64,000 nt of DNA, from NCBI GenBank assembly GCA_947247005.1, contig OX365953.1, positions 25,976,784 to 26,040,783 of the forward strand, given 5' to 3'. Positions 47,566-57,822 of the stretch are shown here, in pieces. The position numbers and the translations under genes were made by a program. This DNA is from Spisula solida. Its lineage: Eukaryota > Mollusca > Bivalvia > Venerida > Mactridae. Each line of letters begins with the position of its first letter. The first letter of the stretch is position 1. The notes beneath the pieces are model-generated. The model was not told where the DNA came from. It made no database searches and saw nothing but the letters and a program-made list of their open reading frames with translations.

Positions 47566-47975
47566 TATGCTCCCCAAAGGGTGAGCATAAAGTCGCCGTT
47601 TTGTCCGTCCGTCCGTCTGTCTGTCCGTCACACTTTTGTCCGGGCCATAACTTGAACAGTATTAGAGATATCAATTTGAAACTTCATAGGTGAATACACC
47701 TCATTAAGAGAAAGTGCAGTCCACAAGAACCATAACTCTTGATTGTATATTTTTTTAGTTATTCCCCTTTGTAATCTTTCATACTTATTTCTTGTCTGGG
47801 CCATAACTTGAACAGTATTAGAGATATCAATTTGAAACTTCATAGTTGAATAAATCTTATTAAATTATAGTGCTGTGCCAAAGAACCATAACTCTCTTTT
47901 GCATATTTCTGGAGTATTTTTTCTGTGACAAACATCCAACGGGGAGCATCACTCGTCAATGACGGCTCTTGTTAC
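47566..47975 (+). repeat. Dispersed repeat, tgctccccaaagggtgagca hairpin
   Basis: Stem tttatgctcccc / gggtgagcataaa, (gtcc)n, then two units with gggccataacttgaacagta, and ends tcaatgacggctcttgtta. Confidence 0.8.
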
Positions 47976-48072
47976 AAGAGTTATGTCCCTTTGTGGGAGA
48001 CATTATTTTTGTGTCAAAACCCTTCTAGCCTTCAAATAGTGAATAATGAATGCATTTTGTCCTTTCAAACAG

Positions 48073-48102
48073 CCTAAACAAAAGTCAGTGGTTAAAATCA
48101 AA
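48073..48102 (+). CDS. NCOR1: NCoR micro-exon 22
   Basis: A 30-base exon with acceptor cctttcaaacag and donor AAA/gtaagt, encoding PKQKSVVKIK. The length is a multiple of three and both flanks are phase 0, so skipping it would keep the frame. It sits where the vertebrate proteins have a short Lys-rich stretch after SANT2. Call based on signals, phase and position. Confidence 0.75.
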
Positions 48103-48344
48103 GTAAGTTTATATAATTGGTTTAATTGAGACCCTTTGTATCACTGTATTGAAACCAAAAATAAGGTTTGGACTCACCTTAGGTGCATTTTATAATATTC
48201 TTGGAACATCAAACTTTCGATCAAGGTTAATCATGACGTAGACGTGGGTCAGTATGTCAAATGTCAAGGTCACATGGAATGCAAAACGATTATTGTCTTC
48301 ACTAAGGAGCGTCTGTTGTCTTTGAGCTCTTGTTTATTTTGGTA

Positions 48345-48850
48345 AAGATCTGGGTTTAATTCCCAGTTGCGACAGGTCATACCCTTCCATAAAAATTGAC
48401 AACATTGTTGATTTTCCTCCCCATGTGGAGAAATTGCTGGTTCTGTGTTGAAGGATAAGCTCAGGGATGTCATTATTCCTGATTTATCCAGAATTCTGGA
48501 TTTATCTATCCTGAAAGAGCTATGATTTCTGACCAAAATGAAAGTTATTTGATTAAAATATCTCAAGAAATGGCTAAGTTATAGTCAATTTAATCTTCTT
48601 TGAAGGATTTTATTCAATACAAACGTTGTTAAATATCGAAACAATGTGGTGGAATTCCTCTTGTTTGCTAAAAATGGTCAGCTGTGTATGATTTTCAGGA
48701 TTTTTAATTCGAATCTGTTGACACCCCTGTAAGGTAGTACTGGTTATGATACAATCCAGGAAACCTGGTTAGGTGATTCGGTGGCCATATGTCACTAAAA
48801 ATATTTTTAGCAACAGTGTTAAATCCAAATAAACATCAAACCTTGTTTAA
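48345..48850 (+). mobile_element. SINE interrupted by a hAT-like element
   Basis: The SINE middle (tttaattcccagttgcgac, ctccccatgtggag) runs to 48461. The SINE tail (actggttatgatacaatcc, aacctggttaggtgattcgg) resumes after 48730. Confidence 0.8.
48462..48729. mobile_element. hAT-like family 1 element nested in a SINE
   Basis: CAGGGATGTCATTATTCC to TGTTGACACCCCTG. Flanks TAAGCT (48456-48461) and TAAGGT (48730-48735) are a 6-bp duplication with one change. Confidence 0.9.
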
Positions 48851-49599
48851 AAGCTTATAAAAGTTCAAAGTTAAACATCAAAGTTATTATTTGTATCACA
48901 AAGGTAGGTCCAAACCTTAAACATTAGCAAAAAAACTTTGTATTAATTTTTACGCAGCTGGTGTTAGTACCTGTTATTATTCCGCTAGTTTTTGTTTTAA
49001 TGCCAAAGCACATGTATTGTTGTATACTTAGTCGCTTTTGTTAAAGGAAAAACAGATGTAATCATTTCCCTGTATATTTCGTATATTGTATCAAAAACTA
49101 AATTCATGTACTAATAGTTAGCTGTATTCAATATTTTGTGTGTTGACTGTTTGTTGTGTGTGTGTACACCATGCTGGTTTTATGGTGATTTTTCAAATCT
49201 GGAACATATTTATTGATCAATTATGTGTTTCATATATAGCATCAGTCTTACTTATGTGTTTCACATATTGTGGGTCAGAGACATATTGATTTTGTGCTGG
49301 ACGTATCAATGTCACAAAGTCTCTTTGCACTTATTCTCCTGGACGATTTGGTCAGATTTCAATGAAACTTCACATGGAGGCTTGTTCCAAGCCTAGTTGC
49401 GTATATGCTTAGGAATTTTAGGTCATATTAATATTGCATGAGTGACAGCCCTTTGTGAAAGACATAAGTTTTGTGTAAAAAAACCTTTTAGTTGAAACTG
49501 GGTATACAGATATGTGATGATGTATCACTGGTCATAAGTCAAGATAGGTTTCTCTGTCCTTCACAAATTTTATGGATTTTGTCCCTTTGTGACAAAGCG

Positions 49600-50130
49600 T
49601 TGTAGTTAAGCGCAGTGTCCATTTGCGGCACTATTGTTTAGCCTTATTACAAATGCATGATAAGTTTGTATGTTGTCTTTTCCATGTAATTGTTACATGT
49701 CATCACAATTTAAGTTTAGCATGCCTGGCATTTTCATGCTTTTGTTTACATTGTATACACGGCATTCTAGATGGCAAGTTTTGATAATACAATAGAAAAT
49801 AAGTTTCCAGACAATAACTTTAGTTAGGAATAAGATCTTGTGATGAAACTTTCTGTATGTAGGTAGCTTATGTAATTACACCACTCAAGCTCGAAAGTGG
49901 GGCTGGTTGAGTCAAGGTCACTGTTACAAAATATAGAAAAGCAGTTTCCAAACAATAACTTTAATTAGGAATGAGACATTGTAATGAAACTTGCTGTATA
50001 GGTAGCTTATGTGAATACGCCGCTCAAGTTTGAAAGTGGGACTGATGGGGGTCAAGGTCACTCTTACTAAAAATAGAAAATGTGGTTTCTGTGACAAGGC
50101 AGTGCTGTGGGGGTTATTATTCGTTATTGT
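49600..50130 (+). repeat. Intron 22: tandem-like block of dispersed repeat
   Basis: Two to three units with aataactttagttaggaat, gatgaaacttgctgtat and ggtcaaggtcac; ends gtgtggcaattct. Nothing coding seen in 48110-51400. Confidence 0.55.
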
Positions 50131-50444
50131 GTGGCAATTCTAGTTTTTAATACTTTGTTCGAGGGTTTGAATTCCATTCACCGGATGAGGGTTCAATTAC
50201 AACCCTCAAAAATCAATTTAATTATCGGGCTGATATGTCTGCTTTTACAGTAATTGGTCAGTTGTTGATAATTTTAAAATGTATTTCATGGTTAAATTCA
50301 TACTCATATATTTGGGATATGGTCAATATAAGCTTAGTAATATGTACAATATATCATGCTTGCAAAAACAATTTATAACAGTATTTATACATAATGGTTA
50401 GTTGATAGCTAGGTGTATCTTTATTATTTGCTGGTTTCAACATA

Positions 50445-50892
50445 CAGTACAACCTCTGTAGAACAACCCCATTTTGGAGCTGTAAATAATGACCATTGTT
50501 TGGAGGTTGTTGCTCTACAGAGGTTAAATTAATAGGATCAGGGGTCCTATTATTCCGGATTAATCCGGAATTCCGGATTTGCTGCAATAGAAAGAATAAA
50601 CTTTTTTACAGAAAATAAAAGTTGTTTGAAAGAAATATACCTAATATTGACTGAGTTATGGTCATTTGAAACTTTTAATGCTAAATTTTGACAATAGAAC
50701 TATGTTTGAAACTGAGTTTTGGTGTAGATATGTATACTTATGGCATTCAAAACAGACTTGCGTCTAATATTCAGGATTGGGCATTATGCCTCAGTAGAAC
50801 CCCTGTAGGATATATCAGCTAAATGAAATATTGAAGGTGTTGTTATAGAGAGGTTGTTGCTCTACAGTGGGCCGCTCTGATGAGGTTGTACT
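50445..50892. mobile_element. Tc1/mariner-type MITE carrying a nested hAT-like element
   Basis: CAGTACAACCTCTGTAGAAC at the left, tgaggttgtactg at the right, TA on both sides. Interrupted by 50539-50805. Confidence 0.88.
50539..50805. mobile_element. hAT-like family 2 element, nested
   Basis: CAGGGGTCCTATTATTCC to CAGTAGAACCCCTG with the exact 6-bp duplication TAGGAT (50533-50538, 50806-50811). Confidence 0.92.
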
Positions 50893-51403
50893 GTACATTA
50901 TTTATGAAGTGAATTTTGTCTCATACTTTTAATGTAATTTTGTGAAGTAATGTTCTTAAGACACGTAATTTATGTTCTATTACATTGTTTTACTCTTTTC
51001 ATCTATGGATTGATTGAATGGTTGTCTTTGTTGTATGATCGGATGTACTTGAACAAGTTTTGCCTCGTATAATTCTGTTTTGGAAAAAAAATTTTTTTAA
51101 CAATTCATCAGAGCTTTTTATAAAAAAACATTCTGTAGATTCAGAAAAAACTTGTTTCAATGTGAGATTGTTGGACAATTTGTCATAAATTTAAGAGAAT
51201 GTTAGAACTCATGCTCATAATAATATGCACTAAAATGAATATGAAACATTTCAACAGCCAACTTGCGACTCAATGATAAGGGGGGATAATGTACAGTCAG
51301 TTGAAACAATGCTTGTCTGAAAATAGAACTTAGTTCTTTACTTTTATGTTTGTGTTTTGTTAATATCAATTTAATTAATTTATCAAATATGGCTTCCTCA
51401 ATA

Positions 51404-51545
51404 GCCTAGCAGTAGAGTGTCCGCTTCGAGGGCAGGAGGTTGTGGGTTCGATCCCAGGACTCGTTATACCAAAGACAAAATAAACATGGCACCAGTATAT
51501 TCCTTGCAAGACACTAAGAATAAAAAGGAAATTGGCTTCTCTCCT
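51404..51545 (+). mobile_element. Second tRNA-derived SINE type
   Basis: tagcctagcagtagagtgtc (A-box-like) and gggttcgatccc (B-box-like), followed by ataccaaagacaaaataaac and a cttgcaagacactaag block. The acceptor stem does not pair, so it is a SINE head rather than a tRNA gene. Confidence 0.75.
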
Positions 51546-51702
51546 CTCATACCCTTGTGGCGATTAATAACATTAGAAATGAGGTGTCGAGAGTGATGAG
51601 TATAATTATGTTGGTAAACTTGTTTCACAATCGACCTAAGATAAATCAGTATAAATTTGGTATCAAATTTTGACGACTCATCATTTTCTTCATTCTCTTC
51701 AG

Positions 51703-51868
51703 GAGGAAGATAATCGTACTGTATCAATATGTGAAAGTATTGCCTCCACGGTGACAGCGCCCTCTGATTGCGAGCAGAATTTCTCAGATAATGAAGAGAC
51801 ACGTGACACGGATGACAGTGGTACGGCTAGTGCTCCTAGTCCACGACCAATCACGCTTGATGAAAGAG
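51703..51868 (+). CDS. NCOR1: NCoR exon 23, CESIASTV motif and acidic region
   Basis: Acceptor tctcttcag, donor AGAG/gtgggt. Encodes EEDNRTVSICESIASTVTAP, then an acidic Asp/Glu/Thr stretch. It matches REE-DVSQCESVASTVSA and the following acidic block of human NCoR. Confidence 0.93.
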
Positions 51869-52174
51869 GTGGGTGTGTCTACATTTATGATTTCCTCTAG
51901 ACTTACAGGCTTCTTGTAGCTTCTCTAGCTAGTTATGTTGGAGCACTAAATAGAAAATGGACAAAAAATAAGAAGACAAGATAAATTTAACAATATTATG
52001 ACAGAAAGTACTTACACCACTCATCGTAATTCCTTATGGTTACATACATGTGCAAATGACCTTGGTGACATTGAGCACTGATTACACAAGCTTCCATCAG
52101 TATTTCAAATGATTTTAGGACAATTATTGTAATTATAATTATTGCATGTTTTTACTGTGACAAACCGATTTTTA

Positions 52175-52479
52175 TGCCCCCGTATCGATAGATCGGGAGG
52201 CATATAGTGATGCACCTGTCCGTCCGTCCGTCCGTCCGTCCGTCCGTTCGTCCGTTCGTCCGTCCGTCCTGGTTAACCCAAATTGACCGTTTCTTCTAGC
52301 ATCATTATGGCTTGCTGCAAAGCTTCCAAACTTGCATGGATGTTGTGTATGAACACTCTCCACACGCCAGTATCACCTAACCCCATTTTGACCTTCACCT
52401 TGACCTAATTTTGGACTTAGACTTTATGGACAAGGCTTCCACAGGGGGCATAAGCGTTTATTGAACGCAGTCTTGTTTA
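52175..52479 (+). repeat. Dispersed repeat, GCCCCCG hairpin plus GTCC run
   Basis: Second copy of the 41319 family, with the same order of stem, (gtcc)n, body and cagtcttgttt end. The minus-strand open frame here is repeat. Confidence 0.85.
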
Positions 52480-52597
52480 GTCCTTGAAAAAGGAGGAAAT
52501 GTACTTGAAAGTCCTTGATAAGTACTTGAATTTTATTTGGGCAGTTCTGTATGAACTATGCTGGCACTATGTAAAACTACAACCTAACAGATCGGTA

Positions 52598-52855
52598 GCT
52601 GCGACCGTGGTCCAGTGGTTAGTACGCTGTATTTGTAACCCGGTAATCTAGTTTCCATTCCATGTCTTAGCAGATCATACCTTTCCATGACAATATTGAC
52701 AATATTGTTGATTTTCCTCCACATGTGGAGAAGTTGCTGGTTCCTTGTGGAATGGTAAGTTTGAACTGGTTAGGATACATACCAGGAAAACTGGTTAGGT
52801 TAATCAGCTGCCATTTATATAACTGAAAAATTGTTGAAAATTGGCAATCACAAAC
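52598..52855 (+). mobile_element. tRNA-derived SINE
   Basis: gcgaccgtggtccagtggtt, ctgtatttgtaacccggt, then tcctccacatgtggagaag, aaactggttaggttaatcag and aaaaattgttgaaaattgg. Close to full length, ending about 75 bp before exon 24. Confidence 0.85.
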
Positions 52856-52928
52856 AGTGTACATGTCTTTCGTCTACATTTCCTTTTCCCTGAAACTTGC
52901 CAAGTACTGTTTTTCCTCTCATCTATAG

Positions 52929-53189
52929 ACCAGAAGCCCGATTCATCAAGACAGACGGGTATGGATTCAACATCAGAGGTTACAACAAGTCTTGTAACAC
53001 AGAAATCTCACAGTACATCAGATGGTAGTCTTAGAAGTATACCTGACAATGATAGTACAGCGACATTAAGTGCTGACGAGGGAACACAGGGAGAGAGATC
53101 TGTGGCTAACATTTCTGGACCAGCTATTCAACAAACTCTGTACCCAGGTGGTTTGTTGGCCTCCGTGCTACCATCTTCCAGACCTGGAG
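52929..53189 (+). CDS. NCOR1: NCoR exon 24, DNDSTATLSADEG motif
   Basis: Acceptor tctcatctatag, donor GGAG/gtaatg, 87 residues rich in Ser/Thr. Contains IPDNDSTATLSADEGTQGE, matching the conserved DNDSSATCSADE-D-GE block of vertebrates. The rest (from GPAIQQTLYPGG) is not clearly conserved. Confidence 0.93.
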
Positions 53190-53504
53190 GTAATGCTCTA
53201 TCTAATATATGGTGGGGGAGACAATATTGCTAGCTTAGGAGAATTAGGTCATAAGTGCAAAAAATGCTATTTCGAGAAAAAACTGTCTGAAAATGACTCT
53301 TTTACTTAGGGAAAAACAAACAGTTTGTTCATAAACATAGTTTCATAATATAAGATGGGCCTTGTAATGCAGATTTCAAATATGTATGTGTGTTTTTAGG
53401 TCATATTTAGTAGCATACTTGACTTAAGGATAAAAACAACCAATCAAATCACACCATATTGGTCAGTAACAGGTGATATCCAATTAAATAAGATCAATAT
53501 TGAG

Positions 53505-53630
53505 TACCACCCCTGGTTACAATTCAGTCCAGGAATATTAGACTGGACTGAATGAATCAGATGCTGAAATAACTGAAGAATTGTTAAGAAACGGTCTTAA
53601 CCCAGTTAAACAAATAAACTAACTCGGTAC
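53505..53630 (+). mobile_element. SINE tail fragment
   Basis: ggttacaattcagtccagga, gaagaattgttaagaaacgg and cccagttaaacaaataaac match the 3' part of the SINE family; the head is missing. Confidence 0.6.
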
Positions 53631-53638
53631 ATTATGTA

Positions 53639-54399
53639 CAGTCCAACTTGTACTAGCGACCACGCGTATTAAGCGACCTTTGTCTTAAACGACCGGTTTC
53701 AAATCCTCCCGACCATATTTGCTCTATTTGTCTATTGTATTAAGCGACTTTTGTCTTACGCGACCAGCGACCACTGTTTAAGCACTATAATTCATTGGTA
53801 AAATTGCATTATGCGACCAAAAAATAGTAAATCACTGGTCGTCTGTAGTGACAGGTTGTTAATTTATACCTGATACCTCGTCATAAATCATTGTTTGTTC
53901 ACACTTCAGAGATTGTCTCTTGTTAAGTGGGCCCTAATTAACACCATTGATAAACACAATTGTGTTCGTAGGGCATGTCATTCAGATGATTTTAATCCGA
54001 TTATACACATTATTACAGATTAATTGTTGTATCTTTTGCTGCAATCAGCTTGTTGTCTCCGTACATTTAGATTGGGCTAAACCCCGGTCTATTCCGGGTT
54101 TTTTCTTCCTAGTTCAAGCAAGACTGACTTACATTAATTGCATTGTGTAATATATCAGTAAGATTATTAAAATGATAAATTGAAATGCTAATGAAGACGA
54201 TGCATACAAGTAAGAATCATCATAAAATTTATTTACACACTAATGTTTATCAATTGAAGTTCAAAAGTAATCAGACAGCCTAAAATAGGAAATTCGTTAA
54301 TTACACTCAATGTTTCTTATATTTGTGTTAAACGACCATTCTGTTAAGCGACCGTTTTCAGACCTTCCCCAGGGTGGTCGCTCAATACAAGTTAGACTG
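53639..54399. mobile_element. Tc1/mariner-type non-autonomous element, 761 bp
   Basis: CAGTCCAACTTGTACTAGCG at the left, cgctcaatacaagttagactg at the right, TA on both sides. Internal repeats of ttaagcgacc. No transposase. Ends 54 bp before exon 25. Confidence 0.88.
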
Positions 54400-54453
54400 T
54401 ACATTTGTATTTGTATCTACTATGCTTAGTATTTGTGTCTTCTTTCCTCACAG

Positions 54454-54870
54454 AACCTTTGAGTGCCAGGGGACTTGCTCAAGTGGGTGCAATGGGCTTA
54501 GGTCTGGTGCCACGTCCTGTATTTAGCCCTAGTCAGAGCCCGGGAAATTCTAATCAAGGCTTTCCGCCTAGACCAGGTTCAAGGACAAGCCCCGCTGCTC
54601 AAGGTCACCGGGATACTCGACCAAATTCAAGGCCATCCAGTAGCCATGAAGTTCCCATCATCAGAGAAGCTAACCCTAATCAACCAACAGGAACAAATCC
54701 AAATGCTATAGATTTTTCGCAAGGGAAACCTTTTGCAGCCTATCAACAAGGTCGTGACCCTGTTGGGCAGCCTAGACGACCCAATAGTGCAATGTCAGAA
54801 CCTGGCATGTCGACACATCGAGCCCTGTCACCGCACCTGCCCCCAGGAACCCAGCCACATATGCTGATAG
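54454..54870 (+). CDS. NCOR1: NCoR exon 25, Pro/Arg/Gln-rich region
   Basis: Acceptor tctttcctcacag, donor ATAG/gtatga, 138 full codons. Low complexity in Pro, Arg, Ser and Gln, e.g. RPVFSPSQSPGNSNQGFPPR and RALSPHLPPGTQPHMLIG. Probably disordered. I see no strong vertebrate match, but it is open throughout and joins both neighbours in phase. A Tc1-type element ends 54 bp before the exon. Confidence 0.88.
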
Positions 54871-55762
54871 GTATGAATAAAATACTTAATAGATATGAGC
54901 TGTTCTCCAGAAAAGCTGGGCTTAGTGAAATAATTACGAAAATTACGATCATTTAGCATTGAAAAACATGAACAATTTCTAAAAATTTGAGCAAATTATA
55001 ATGTATCCATTTACGAAATAACACACCTCTAAAGCCAACAACAAAGGCCTTCTTTATGTATGAAATGGCAAAAGTCATAAAAAATAACAAGCACTTCACA
55101 AATTCAGTATTTGATAAACTTTTCAAAATAATATCCTGTAAGTCCGGTTTGGAGAACGGCTCATATACTTTATAATACTTAACTACATGTGTAAAAAAAT
55201 TATTAATAAAAAGAACGACATATGAAGAACAAGGCATGTTTTACTACCATTTATTCATCAGTGTCTGTCCTTTCTGGGCCTTCATCAGGATTCATTCATT
55301 ATTATACTCCGTAAGAACAATGATTTTCCAAAATCCTACAACTTTCCTAAAAACATAGTTGTCTTTTTTCTGTGTAACAGTTTTTATTCATTTTTAATTT
55401 GTGCTCCGTAGGCAATACATTGTGGAATAGCTTTAAAAAATTAAAGTTGAAGAGTCTTTCGAGGTCTGAATTTGCTTTTTCCCATGACTTCAATTGAAAC
55501 ATTAGACTTTTATACTGTAAAATCAAATATTTTCTTGGATATAAAATTGTGTGGAGTTTGAAAAAATTCCACTTTTGTGGAGTCGTAACTATGTTGATTA
55601 CAAAACATGGAAGGGTAAAACCATGTTATGTATTTCAGAAATTGATAAATTGTAGGCATTATATTTCGTGGTTGAGTTTAACAACGAAATCAACAAAAAT
55701 TCAACTCCTTCAAAAAATAATGCTTTTACTGGTTAAATGAAAATTATGTACAACTTTTACAG

Positions 55763-55939
55763 GTATAGATCCTTCCCGTGTTGGAACTCCTCCTCAAGAC
55801 AAGAAGCCTACAAAGCCTGCTACATGTGTGAGAGACCTCATACATTCAGCTATAGAGAGAAATCTCAGTCAAGATACACCACAACCAGATAGACAACAGC
55901 CTGGACAAGATAGACACCAGCCTGCACAAGAAAGACCAA
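55763..55939 (+). CDS. NCOR1: NCoR exon 26, with CoRNR-like helix
   Basis: Acceptor aacttttacag, donor CCAA/gttagt. Contains KKPTKPATCVRDLIHSAIER then NLSQD, followed by imperfect repeats of D-R-QPGQ type. The IHSAIERNL segment resembles the (I/L)xx(I/V)Ixxx(L) corepressor box that binds nuclear receptors, but Ala replaces the usual Ile/Val. Its role is unproven. Confidence 0.87.
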
Positions 55940-55971
55940 GTTAGTCTCTTGTTTCTTAGTGTTAATTCATA

Positions 55972-56184
55972 CCGGGGTTCTATAATTCTGGAATAACTAC
56001 GGAAATCCGGATTTGCTTCACTAGAATGAACGATCTTTTCTGGTAAAGAAATAACCAAGTATTGATGATATTATGGTCATTTGGAGTTTCATTCGCTGAA
56101 TTTTGACAATAGAACAAATGTTTAAAGCAGAGTTTGGGTGTGAAATAGACTTATGTTTGGCTTTATGCCTCAGTAGGACCCCTG
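55972..56184. mobile_element. hAT-like family 2 element
   Basis: CCGGGGTTCTATAATTC to CAGTAGGACCCCTG. Flanks TTCATA and TACATA match at 5 of 6 positions. Body shortened relative to other copies. Confidence 0.8.
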
Positions 56185-56395
56185 TACATAGTATTAACTG
56201 ATAGCCATGTTTCATAGACATGACCACTCTTAGCCTATTACTTTAAATTCCATTTGCTTCCCTTTATAACACATTTAAGTATGTACATTTGTTCATACTA
56301 GTTAAGTTTTGCAGTTTTTCATACAAGTTAAGTTTTGGTTTTGCCGTTAATGAGGTTAACATACAACCAGTATGTCGCAGTTTCCTAACCCCTTA

Positions 56396-56905
56396 TGTGT
56401 ATGTTTTGTTTCCAGAATCAACTGACACTGGGTATCGACTAATGTGTATGTTTTGTTTCCAGAATCTACTAACACTGGGTATCGACTAATGTGTTTGTTT
56501 TATTTCCAGAATCAACTGACACTGGGTATCGACTAATGTTTTTGTTTTATTTCCAGAATCAACTGACACTGGGTATCGACTAATGTGTTTGTTTTATTTC
56601 CAGAATCTACTAACACTGGGTATCGACTAATGTGTTTGTTTTATTTCCAGAATCAACTGACACTGGGTATCGACTAATGTGTTTGTTTTGTTTCCAGAAT
56701 CTACTGACACTGGGTATCGACTAATGTGTTTGTTTTATTTCCAGAATCTACTGACACTGGGTATCGACTAATGTGTTTGTTTTATTTCCAGAATCTACTG
56801 ACACTGGGTATCGACTAATGTGTATGTTTTATTTCCAGAATCTACTGACACTGGGTATCGACTAATGTGTTTGTTTTGTTTCCAGAATCAACTGACACTG
56901 GGTAT
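56396..56905 (+). repeat. 47-bp minisatellite of 3' splice sites, 11 acceptors
   Basis: The unit is aatc(a/t)act(g/a)acactgggt, atcgactaatgtgtttg, tttt(a/g)tttccag. The AG/exon-like boundaries fall at 56416, 56463, 56510, 56557, 56604, 56651, 56698, 56745, 56792, 56839 and 56886, exactly 47 apart. Each unit has a branch-like actaat, a pyrimidine tract, ccag and the first bases of exon 27. Only the last continues into the exon. Confidence 0.97.
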
Positions 56906-57380
56906 AGACCTGGTAGTCAACCCATGCCTCATGATCTAAGAGCTACTGATTTAAGAAAGGAGTCTAGAGGTCCAGGGTTTGATCCCAGGGGATCTCCATA
57001 CTCTATGCCTCCAGGCCGTGACCCCAGAGATATGAGAGGAGACCCGAGGGATCACCGTGGACCCCAACCTGGTGGTATGTCTGGCGGTATGGACTTGTCA
57101 ATGAGGCAATCAGAAGGGGACAAAGTGGTGCATGGTTACAAAGGTGACCCTAGAGATATTTTTGACTCTCATGGATCACATCGACCTGGTGACCCCTACA
57201 GAGGTCAGATTGATGACCCTCAGCAACGGAAGGTCATTACCATGGCAACCCCGCCACCAGCACACTCACACAGTAGGTCACCATTTCAAATGCAAGAACC
57301 TGGGTCATTGAAAGGTCGTCCAGAAGGCATGGATAAATCACCAGGTTTATATCAGGATAGACACTCGCCCAACGTTAGAG
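56886..57380 (+). CDS. NCOR1: NCoR exon 27, Arg/Asp/Pro/Gly-rich region
   Basis: Acceptor tgttttgtttccag, donor AGAG/gtaagt, 164 full codons. Rich in D-P-R and R-G-D-P type repeats (PPGRDPRDMRGDPRDHRGPQ), with HSRSPFQMQEPGSLKGRPEG near the end. Its acceptor is the last of eleven copies in a 47-bp tandem array; only this copy continues into a long open frame. A 56-bp array starts 50 bases after its donor. Confidence 0.88.
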
Positions 57381-57430
57381 GTAAGTTCTTGGTTCTGTAT
57401 AATTATTGCCTCATCAACAGTTTAGATGGT

Positions 57431-57822
57431 ACTGGTAACACATGCCTTTGCTTGGTGCGCTGTAGATAAGGGCAGTTACAAGACGTACTGGTAACACATG
57501 CCTTTTCTTGGTGCGCTGTAGATAAGGGCAGTTACAAGACGTACTGGTAACACATGCCTTTGCTTGGTGCGCTGTAGATAAGGGCAGTTACAAGACGTAC
57601 TGGTAACACATGCCTTTTCTTGGTGCGCTGTAGATAAGGGCAGTTACAAGACGTACTGGTAACACATGCCTTTGCTTTGTGCGCTGTAGATAAGGGCAGT
57701 TACAAGACGTACTGGTAACACATGCCTTTGCTTGGTGCGCTGTAGATAAGGGCAGTTACAAGACGTACTGGTAACACATGCCTTTTCTTGGTGCGCTGCA
57801 GATAAGGGTAATTACAAGACTG
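57431..57822 (+). repeat. 56-bp minisatellite, 7 copies
   Basis: Units actggtaacacatgccttt + (g/t)cttggtgcgctgtagataag + ggcagttacaagacgt at 57431, 57487, 57543, 57599, 57655, 57711 and 57767. Begins 50 bases after the exon 27 donor. Confidence 0.95.
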
